Assembly: GCA_029582265.1 (NCBI GenBank)
Contig: CM055823.1
Location: forward strand, 3,906,001-3,970,000
Source of the DNA: Zoroaster sp. YZ-2022
Taxonomy: Eukaryota > Echinodermata > Asteroidea > Forcipulatida > Zoroasteridae
Direction: 5' to 3'
Length of the DNA stretch: 64,000 bases
The notes beneath the pieces are model-generated. The model was not told the DNA's origin. It searched no databases and was given only the letters and a program-made list of their open reading frames with translations. Numbering within the stretch: position 1 is the stretch's first letter; every line of letters starts with the position of its first letter. Below are positions 56,027-64,000 of this stretch, one piece after another. The translations under genes were made by a program, and so were the position numbers.

Positions 56027-56434
56027 ATGGTGAGTGTAGCGATGATGATTGCTGGCGCGATAGTCAACGCGTTGGCATTTACCGGATCAAATTGTTTATT
56101 TTCTCGAGGTGGTGATGAAGAACGAAAAAGACACGATTTAGCGATAGAACAACTTTCAAAAGCTAAAGACGAATTTAGTAAAAAGCGTTTAAAATATTTA
56201 GATTATTTAAACGAAAAAATACAAAAAGAATCGAGCGCCGTAAGAACGTTCAACAACGTTGACGAAGCGATGAGAGAATATTATAACGTAACCGGTGAAC
56301 GATTTAATTTACCGAAAAATTTATACAACGAACCGCAACTTGAAGATTTTTACGTTCCTAGAGAAGATAAAATAAACGCGAGAAATAGTATTTATCGTAA
56401 TAGGGATGAGTATAGTGGGCTACGTAAGTTATAA
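56027..56434 (+). CDS. Conserved membrane-anchored protein of element B
   Basis: 135 codons, intact. A hydrophobic N-terminus (VSVAMMIAGAIVNALAFTGS) could be a signal anchor. It is followed by a charged coiled-coil stretch (residues 30-70) and a polar tail. A protein of this layout is shared by many adintovirus-like elements, next to the capsid gene and on the opposite strand. Role unknown; likely a minor virion component. Confidence 0.68.
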   Translation: MVSVAMMIAGAIVNALAFTGSNCLFSRGGDEERKRHDLAIEQLSKAKDEFSKKRLKYLDYLNEKIQKESSAVRTFNNVDEAMREYYNVTGERFNLPKNLYNEPQLEDFYVPREDKINARNSIYRNRDEYSGLRKL

Positions 56435-56465
56435 ATTATTGAAAAAAGATAAAAAGTAATTATAA

Positions 56466-57831
56466 ATGGCAGCGGGAGGCGATATACCGATGGAAGATTT
56501 AGGCGCCGATCGTAATAGGGATGAAAATGACGTTGAAGAAAATGCAACAACTTTTTTCAATAATGAAATAGAAAGAGAAAGAGAAAGAAACTTAGACAAC
56601 CAAAGAGAAATAGAAAGAGAAAGAGAAATAGAAAGAGAAAGAGAAAACGAATTAGAAAACCATAGTACTTCGAAGCAAAGAAAATAATAAACTAAAATAT
56701 ACGTTGACGATTTTTACAAACAATCCGGATTCCAACCATTATTTAAAGAATACAATAAATTTGAATTAGATAAAAAAAAATGTATTAGTCTTTAAAAAAG
56801 GTGGAAAAGAATTTGCGTTAAGTAATCAAAAAAATAAAAGCAAATTTTTAATCCTAAATACTATCGCGGGAAAACATGGCATTGATTTTGTAAGAAAAGA
56901 TTTAGGTTTAGTCGATTATAATAGAAAACCATTAGCGCCGCGAGAACAAAAAGCATTAAATGATAATTTTGATACGGTGGAGGAGGCGCAAAGACAACCC
57001 GTACCATTAGAGCCAAACGTTATTATCGATAAAACACCTCATCGCAAAGAAGGAACTCATCAGTTAACATCAAGACCGGATCAATCTGACGTACTAAACG
57101 AAACGATAGAAGCTAACAGAAATACAATTAGAGTTCTTTCAAAAAACTCGGATCTAAACGATAGTTATGATCTAAGAACCTTGGAGGGTCTCGGTGAACG
57201 AGGTGCGGGATTAGAATTACAACAAAGATATGAAGAGAACCAAAAACAATTAGCTAATGTCGAACAAAGAATCAACGAAAATGAGATAGGAGATGAAGAT
57301 GCGATGAATTCACTTCGTAAAGAAAGACGAAAACTACGAGACGAAGCCGAAGCAATTAAAGATGCTAAAAGACTTTTAAGTAGCGAAATTGAAGACCTTT
57401 TCGATGAAAATGTAGACGCGTTGGTTGCGATAAATGGAAGAAAACGCACGTTGGTTGAAAGAATTAAAGGCTTATTTACAAAACGCAAAATCACAATCGG
57501 TAGTATATTAATAGCGATTGGTATGACCGTCGCCACCATTGTCGAATCGATCGTCAATTCTATAAGTTTAGTTTTACCAACACCATCACCCGCGCCGCCA
57601 AAACCTGCACCGCCAAAACCAACGCCAGAACTCGCACCCACACCACAACCTACGCCTAGCGGCGGTGGTGTAAAAGAGTGGATACAAAAAACATTTAAAA
57701 ATCTAGGGAGTGTATTAGCTAAACTAGGAGCAAAAGCTTTAGCCGCTTTACCGGCTATTATCGGATCGATAGTAAGTTGGTTATTTAAAACAGCTTCCAA
57801 CGTGGTCACGTGGACGGCGGAACATTTGTAG
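56466..57831 (+). pseudogene. Pro-rich protein with amphipathic C-terminus, element B
   Basis: One gene of about 450 codons, broken near 56,690 and 56,790. The N-terminal part has repeated Glu/Arg blocks; the middle is a coiled coil (57,220-57,420); then come a hydrophobic segment (IGSILIAIGMTVATIVESIV), a Pro/Ala/Lys repeat (57,570-57,660) and a final amphipathic and hydrophobic stretch (LAALPAIIGSIVSWLF). The end resembles membrane-active virion proteins of adintoviruses. The last 284 codons are intact. Confidence 0.62.
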
Positions 57832-57884
57832 TTAGCTTTGACGGGGGTTGGAGTTTTAATTTTAACTGATGTGCGGAAAAAACT

Positions 57885-59317
57885 CTAGCTTAGCAATTCG
57901 TAAATTATAACGCCTAGTCCGGCTAAAATTGCAAAACCAATAATTAAAGCATTTTTTTCTTCTTGGTGGCTGTCGCGCGATTCTTTCAAAGGGTCTTGAG
58001 TTATTGTATTATCCAAAGAGTCTTGGGTTATTGTAGGGGGAGATTCTTGCACACTCGTTGTTGCGGGGCTCGATACTAGATCATCTTCCACAGCTTCGCT
58101 AGCGTGCTTTGCGGTCAACGACGGCGTCGATTGTAAAGGTAAAATAGGAGGAGGAGGAACGGGTTCTGAATTTGTATCTAAATTTGAACCCAACGATAAA
58201 TCAGACGTCGGGATTAATATATTATTGTTGTATCCCACGTATGTACCTATTTGTAAATTCATATCACTCGGCATCATGTATAAATTTTCTCCGATAGCAA
58301 AGTTTAATTGAGAACGAGCGTATTGTAAATTATCTTGATATCGTTGAATAGAAGATTGTAAATCGACCGGAGAATCAATCTCAACATCCACTATATTTAT
58401 AAATTCACGCTGCGCGTCCAAACCGGTGCCGGACGTAAGAAATCCACTTTTAACTCGTGCTTGAGCTCCCAATATCGCGTAAACGTACGTTCTTATAGAG
58501 TCGTTTATGCGTTCTGTACCGACATCCGTAAAACCTTTAGCTAATCCTAAAGACAGTATAAATTTAGTCCAAGCTTTGTTGGGTGGCTGGAGATTGTGAA
58601 ATGTAAGCGACTGAAATTGTCGATTGATCATATTCTTCCGCAACATTCCATATACCATCGGTATAATCGATATTAAACTTCATATTTCTTGCGACTTTAA
58701 AATGTTCGCGATCGTACTGGTTATGATAAACAACGGATCGATTTGGAACGTAGTCTTTTCCCGCCACCGAAATGTAACTAGTACCATCGTAATAATAAGC
58801 CGTCCCCAATCCGTTCAAGTTTTTATCTACTCGTTGTTTCCAATTATCCGATATTGCGAGGTGAAATTCATTACATAGTCTATTGTACGCGCATTGTTGT
58901 TAAACGCGTCAAAAGAATTTGAAAAAGATGTAGGACAACTCATTTCTTTGAGCATTCGTCTAATTTGATAATGTACGTGAAATCTAAAAAAAAAATACGA
59001 ATCATCGCATTCGAATGATTTAAATGTTTATAACCCACGCCGCATCTCGTTGTAGCGCAATACGTTACAAAATGTATTTGATTTTGATAAAATTTTAGTG
59101 GGTTAGAATGCCAATCATTTACAACGTCGTTGCTATCGACGTGAGGCGTATATTTTTGAAATACGTTAACGAGTGTTGCGTTAAAAAAGCCGTTTTCGTT
59201 GATATAAATATTTTGACTCGTCAAATCGCTAGCGTTAAAATTTTGAGGCGCGTTAAAATTTCCAGATTGCTTATATGGAAATGAAAAATTACTCTTAAAC
59301 GCTAATGGAAACGTCAT
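57885..59317 (-). pseudogene. Large candidate virion protein of element B, several frame changes
   Basis: Three overlapping frames form one gene of about 475 codons: start MTFPLAFKSNFSF at 59,317; middle with CATTRCGVGYKHL (59,050) and FDAFNNNARTIDYV (about 58,890); then NGLGTAYYYDGTSYISVAG (58,815); and the last part (58,620-57,885) ending in a Pro/Ser/Thr-rich stalk and a C-terminal membrane segment. Breaks near 58,990, 58,845 and 58,610. The layout fits a conserved structural gene of adintovirus-like elements, possibly the minor capsid or spike protein. Confidence 0.55.
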
Positions 59318-59353
59318 TTTATTATATAAAAATTAAAAAGTTTTAATAATAAA

Positions 59354-59536
59354 ATGTATCACACCTTTGAAATCGAAATTGAAAAAAATGGCGGGGCGGT
59401 TCAATTAAACGACGTCGTCGATAATCGCGAGGGCAATCTCGCGATATTATTACATAGCGTAAACATTTGTACGAAGCTGTTTAAGGGACATGGTGAATTT
59501 TATTTTCAGTTTTCTCAACCCGTACGTACGCCTTAG
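59354..59536 (+). pseudogene. Truncated protein at the right end of element B
   Basis: Starts MYHTFEIEIEKNGG and reads 55 codons before entering the 21-bp minisatellite and a stop. No family recognised. The short length and the repeat at its end suggest the gene is truncated. Confidence 0.4.
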
Positions 59537-59710
59537 TAACCCGTATGTACGCCTTACTAACGCGTACGTACGCCTTATGTAACCCGTACGTACGCCTTAC
59601 TAACCCGTACGTACGCCTTACTAACCCGTACGTACGCCTTATTAACCCGTATGTACGCCTTACTAACCCGTACGTACGCCTTACTAACCCGTACGTACGC
59701 CTTACTAACC
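59519..59710. repeat. 21-bp minisatellite (CCCGTACGTACGCCTTACTAA)
   Basis: About nine units, slightly degenerate at the first ones. The period is 7 codons, so one frame reads a Tyr-Val-Arg-Leu-Thr-Asn-Pro repeat; I see no sign that it is translated. Confidence 0.93.
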
Positions 59711-61282
59711 CCCCAGCAAACCATTTAACGTTTTCTGAACGTTGTAGTAAAGTTCCTCTTATGTTTTGTGAACGTTTCAAAACAACGTTTTTAGGACGAA
59801 AGTTTGTGGACAGTTTTGGATGTTTTAAACACGTACTTTTTGGACGTTTTTAGAACATTTCTAGAACATAAAAAACGTATTAAAAACTTACATTTAGTTA
59901 TTAAACACTTAACAAGGACGTACAGAAAATGTTTTGGACGTTAAAGCAATGAACTGACGTGCTACAAACGTTTTACAAATGTTATAAACATCAACGTTGT
60001 CGTAACGTTAGTTTTTTTTATTACCACTGCAATTACCTTCTCACTACGTTTTATCACGTTTTTAGTACGTTCCTGAAACGATTTTTATACGTTTTGATAA
60101 TGCAGAACGCCTATGGATTAATTTATATTTACCAGTGAGTGAAAAAAAATGATAGTGGCTTTATCTGAAGCATTTTTGTTTTTGCAACTACACTGGAAAA
60201 TAATAAACCTATTAAAAAGTAAATCCACTTTCTGAAAGTTCTGAAACGTGATGAAACAATTTCAGTACTAAGGGAATAAGCAACACATGCTGCAAACACA
60301 CAAAACTAGGACACTGGATGCTACTGTGTAATTCAAACTTTATTCTTAGAGGTTAACTGTTGTTGAGAGATAGTTATGCATTAGCAACTCAATTAACATA
60401 AAACTTTAGAACTCGATGTTTCATGGATTTTATTTTATTAAGTCATTCCGCGCCTTGAGCGCCCAGCAGGGTGGATATGTGCACGCTACAAATTATTATT
60501 ATTATTATAGGCCTACCTGTTGATATAAGAACTCTTACCATGATGATTAAATCAAGGAGAAAGGACGAAAACGTTTAGATTTGTGATTAGAATAAAAACG
60601 AGACGATTTATGCATGAATCTACAATTCAAGTTTATTCTCGGACTTCAACCATTTCCCTCAGTGACTACGCGACAAGCAAGATACGATACCTAAAATATA
60701 TCACGATGCTTGAAGTACATAAAACATCTTGACCTTATTGTACAACTTTGTAAAGGTATACTTTGTAAAACTGTTCAAAGCTGTTTTTTTGTACACAACT
60801 ATTAACTAACCTTTTGTAAATCGTGTTATTCAGTGCAGTTGGCTACTGAATTGCAACCTTGCTTTTCAATTTCAACAGATCCTTTTGCAAAACCAAGTTA
60901 GGTTTTTGGCTTCTACTACGTCGCAATATATTGACAAAACTGTACGTTCGTAAACTAAGGACTTCACGAATCTCTACCGCTAACTGTAAATTTGTAAAAT
61001 CTTTTGTTTACCAATCTACAGTTAAAGCCACATTACAGGATTGGTAGGATAAAAAACATTCAAAATTAACTCCATATGAATGTGCACAAAATACTGACAA
61101 AACCGAAACCATTGTTCATCGATTGCTCAAAAGACCAATTTTGATAGAATTTTCACAGGTTAGTTTCATGATGTATATTTTGAAAACTACATGTTTGAAA
61201 GGAATGCATTCATCCCAAAACCAGTGATGTAATGTACCTTTAACTGTAGATTCGTAAAAAATAGTGTAAGCCTACAGCTTTG
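59711..61282. other. Gene-free stretch; ACGTT-rich first 400 bp
   Basis: 59,720-60,115 contains many AACGTT/ACGTTTT words spaced irregularly. 60,436-60,512 resembles a SINE tail (GCGCCTTGAGCGCCC, then ACAAATTATTATTATT). The rest is AT-rich without features. Confidence 0.5.
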
Positions 61283-61659
61283 TAGGGCTGTGCCGGGTAT
61301 CCGGGTATCTGGATACCCGACCGAAACGGTCATTACCCGGTTCCATTTTTCGGTTCCAATTACCCGTAAACGACTTTTTAAAATTCGGACTTAACATTTG
61401 AGCGGTGCAAACAGAAATCTGTGACTCTTGAACAATGCACTTGTACAGACAATTATCTTTAAATTCAAGAGATTACACTCCAATAAAGAAAAGATCGACA
61501 GTATGGTATCACCTGTCAATTTGTTACCATTTACAGTACATGTATTTGTACACCACCGGAGGCATGTTTTCAACAAAAATGAAAACGGGTATCCGGGTAT
61601 CCGAAATTTCCTGATTTCGGGTATCCGGTTCCAAAAATATCCGAAAACGCACAGCCCTA
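61283..61659. mobile_element. hAT-type MITE
   Basis: 377 bp with inverted ends TAGGGCTGTGC and GCACAGCCCTA and an exact 8-bp duplication CAGCTTTG (61,275-61,282 and 61,660-61,667). Subterminal GGGTATCCGGGTATC motifs occur inverted on both sides. Non-coding. Confidence 0.93.
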
Positions 61660-61715
61660 CAGCTTTGTCAATTGTACGACTTTACGTACAAATATTGTTT
61701 AATATAAAGTCTTTT

Positions 61716-64000
61716 TTAGTCACTGGTCTCCTGCTGCGGTTCTTCATCACCCTGATCCTCGGATGGAGCTGATGCAACTTCAGTTTTCTACAGGTCAAAT
61801 GAATCAAACAAATAAAAAAATTATTAAATTAAAAACAAAACAGTTTTGAAGAGTACCTTCCTTCTGCAAATCACACCAGGGAACACGATCACACTAATAG
61901 ACCTCCCTTCTTCCTGAGTTAACAAAGGCACCAGCCAGTTTTCTACATGTTCATGTATGCTGCTGACAACATATCTGCCAAGTTGTTGATCAATTTTTTC
62001 CCTAAAATATTGTTTGTCAAGTGAACTTGCTCATAATAAAGGTTCCTAGCGCAAACAAATATTGGAAGCTCATGTCCTTTAAAAACAATTCATGAATTAG
62101 CATCTATAAATGAAAATTGTTTACCCATCACCAACGTATACCAAAAGGTAAACACTTAGATCCTTAATCCCCACAAAGAAAAATATATAATTGAAATATA
62201 TTAGAAAGATGAAAATTATTTGTCTCATGCCAAAACCACATACGTTTACGTCATTTTCATGTCAGTTTGTAACTCATTACATTTTTCTTCAGCATATCCA
62301 TATTTAAAGAAATGGAAGAACAAAAGAAAAAAGAAAAATAACAATAACAACAGTAACTACAAAATCTATCTAGCAGTGGAGTGTAAAAGAATGTCGAATT
62401 TGCAGAAATTAACTTACTTTATAATTCTTTCCACCTGGCATATTTGGAGTGCGTTTCAGGAATTCTCCAAGAGCTTTTTCAATTTCGGCCTCCTTAGCAC
62501 TGGGGTGGTTCTTCATGCATGCCCATGGGGGGAAAATAATTACAGGATCTAATGACAAACGAAGTGAAAATAAATTGACCAGTTGTTGGTAAATGGATAT
62601 TCTGCTGCATTGTAAATGATGCTACATTACTATAATAATAATAATAATGTATAGATTTATATAGCGCACGTATCCACCAACTAAGTGGCGCTCAAGGCGC
62701 ATTATATTATTATCCCTGCTCATAAGGCTCATAAGGCTCATAAATCATTCCTGAAACCATCTCAGCTCCCTGGGGAGTATACAGCTCAATTGCTGCCATT
62801 TCTAGCGCATAGAGAGCAAACCATCTCTGCCTTCACAGGTACCCATTTAACCCCTGGGTGGAGAGAAGCAATTATGGTTAAGTGTCTTGCTCAAGGACAC
62901 AGGTGTCACGGCTGGGGCTCGAACCCACACTCTGCTGCTGGCAACACCAGAACTTGAGTTCAGTGCGCTAGACCGCTCGGCCACGACAATCCACTTTACG
63001 TGCATTATACAACACACGGGACCTACGGCTTTACGTCCCATCCGAAGGACGAAGCAATTATGGTTAAGTACCTTGCTCAAGGATACAAGTGTCACGACCG
63101 GGGCTCGAACCCACACCCTGCTGCTGGCAACACCAGAACTTGAGTTCGGTGCGCTAGACCGCTTTGACTACCATTTGCAAATATTAATTTATATGAAATT
63201 TCACCCGCAGCAAAAAGCAGAAACTGGAGTGGAGAGGTGGGTTGAACATTTTCAGTCTTTCCACCATTACAAAAATATTTCATATCAGAATCATTTAAGT
63301 TGCAGGTCCCAGAGATTCAAAGTTATAAGGCCCTCTTGATCAATTGCAATCTTTATAGGGCTCTATAATATACTTACTCATAATGACTTGAAAAAATGCA
63401 GTGTCTCCGATGCTCAGCTTTCCTTTTCGTCCAAACAGGCTATAGGATGACCAGAGCTTGTTAGTTCTGATCTTACGGAGCACTCTTCTAACCGTTTGGT
63501 TTGTATCGTGCCCTCCAACTAGACTCACGTAGCGTATCTGATGAAAGATGAAAAACAAATTGTTACATCCTGTCTTGGATAATGTAATTTTATTGGTCTA
63601 AAACAGTCCATGTGTTCAGTCTATAAAAGCGACTGTACTCACACAAGCCACTTACGCCGTCATGTACACAGCCTGTATGCAACAATCCTTGTTTATACAA
63701 GACATGTACGCAACAAAATAAACTCTCACTGTTGACTGCTGTGATGTGGAATATGGATTATAACATCTTCGGGGGTCCCATAACGTCACCTTGGGTGCTG
63801 TGTGCCCCATCCCCTATTAATTACATTTCATGTACATCATGTTACTGTGGAAAATCGGTGACCTGGAGAGTAAAATTGAACCTATTGTTTTCTTTCTGAA
63901 TTGGTCCTCCTGAAGTTTAGCTTCTACAGCCTTCAATTGCTCTTCATCTTCCATTGGCTTTTCAAAGGGTTCAGTGTCTCCCTCAAGCCCTTGATGATCC
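61716..64000 (-). CDS. Host gene, 3' exons (DUF4806-like), partial
   Basis: Minus-strand exons inferred: 64,000 (beyond edge) to about 63,893; 63,537-63,378; 62,548-62,418; 62,162-62,125; 62,001-61,857; and 61,787-61,716 with a TAA stop. Splice phases agree for the last five (0, 1, 0, 2, 0) and all junctions are GT-AG. The exon at 63,537 encodes TNQTVRRVLRKIRTNKLWSS and YSLFGRKGKLS; the next has AKEAEIEKALGEFLKRTP. The pattern resembles the DUF4806 family of invertebrate nuclear proteins. The first visible exon is acidic and coiled (EQLKAVEAKLQEDQF), and its donor is unclear. Transposons occupy its introns. Function unknown. Confidence 0.6.
62632..62987 (-). mobile_element. tRNA-Leu-type SINE, copy 2, in an intron
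   Basis: Near-identical in layout to 3,866-4,207: minus-strand head GTCGTGGCCGAGCGGTCTAG, B box GGTTCGAGCC, body, GCGCTATATAAATC tail and ATT repeat. It lies between host exons 63,378 and 62,548. Confidence 0.85.
62988..63171 (-). mobile_element. Partial SINE head of the same type, adjacent
   Basis: A second minus-strand tRNA-like head with B box (GGTTCGAGCC) and the GAGCAAGGTACTTAACCATA body segment, then a different short 3' part. It abuts copy 2, making a two-headed arrangement. Confidence 0.65.

Larger units (their letters stand above)
47184..59710. mobile_element. Element B: second Polinton/adintovirus-like element, relic
   Basis: Gene set: family-B polymerase, integrase, small membrane proteins, packaging ATPase, double jelly-roll capsid protein, membrane-anchored protein, Pro-rich protein with amphipathic end, and a large candidate virion protein. 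Sequences and gene order differ from element A. Nearly every long gene has frame breaks, and the polymerase has lost its catalytic part. No protease was found. The left end is taken at the palindrome 47,184; the right end is uncertain and no matching TIR was found. Codon use and the frequent CG words differ from the flanks. Confidence 0.85.

Noticed and set aside
57165..57809. 214-codon minus-strand open frame in element B
   Set aside because: Antisense to the Pro-rich gene; its Ser/Leu-rich content mirrors the Glu/Lys coiled coil.
53155..59536. Protease gene of element B
   Set aside because: No His-Asp/Glu-Cys adenain pattern was found in any frame of element B.
47184..59710. Terminal inverted repeat pair for element B
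   Set aside because: I looked for the reverse complement of the 47,184-47,230 sequence around 59.5-60.2 kb and did not find it; the right end seems lost.

Overview
This is a repeat-dominated stretch of a metazoan nuclear genome, probably a marine invertebrate. I infer that from spliced host exons, a tRNA-derived SINE, LINE, Gypsy, mariner and hAT elements, frequent TACATGTA words, and two different Maverick/Polinton (adintovirus-like) integrated viral elements. The species cannot be named from sequence alone. Only one host gene is visible: the 3' part of a multi-exon minus-strand gene at 61.7-64 kb.

Layout. 0-15 kb is gene-free. It holds a 427-bp (GAA)n tract, a tRNA-Leu-type SINE, and three copies of a short terminal-inverted-repeat (TIR) element, here called repeat X. 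Two of these copies carry large secondary insertions at nearly the same internal position: a TIR element with eight copies of GTTACGTATGGGACA, and a Mutator-like element with about 380-bp TIRs. 15.6-17.4 kb is a decayed Tc1/mariner-type transposon. 17.4-24.1 kb is a Ty3/Gypsy LTR retrotransposon with nearly identical LTRs, gag and pol separated by a candidate -1 frameshift site, and one extra frame break before the integrase tail.

25,418-44,410 is a Polinton with exact ends (here element A): TIRs with tandem subterminal repeats and a 6-bp target duplication ATGAAG. It sits inside the gag-like ORF1 of an older LINE. Rightward genes are a protein-primed family-B DNA polymerase, a small membrane protein, the packaging ATPase and two conserved unknowns. 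Leftward genes are an adenain-like protease, the double jelly-roll major capsid protein, a basic pX/pVI-like protein, a penton-like minor capsid protein, a chromodomain integrase and a three-exon gene with a PC4-like DNA-binding domain. The polymerase gene is broken by frameshifts and by two nested transposons, one of them a second mariner copy lying at catalytic motif C. The integrase core is also decayed. The virion genes are nearly whole.

45.5-46.4 kb is a TTAA-flanked non-autonomous transposon whose empty site survives in a related repeat at 24.2 kb. About 47.2-59.5 kb is a second, more decayed and different Polinton/adintovirus-like element (element B): polymerase with an internal deletion, integrase with DDE residues, small membrane proteins, ATPase, major capsid protein and candidate virion proteins, with two minisatellites and an hAT insertion. 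59.7-61.7 kb holds an ACGTT-rich stretch and an hAT-type MITE. 61.7-64 kb holds the host gene, with SINEs in one intron.

In both viral elements the genes form the usual Polinton set: self-synthesis (polymerase, integrase), packaging and maturation (ATPase, protease), and virion structure (two jelly-roll proteins and a lytic or core peptide). Neither copy appears able to replicate by itself as it stands.
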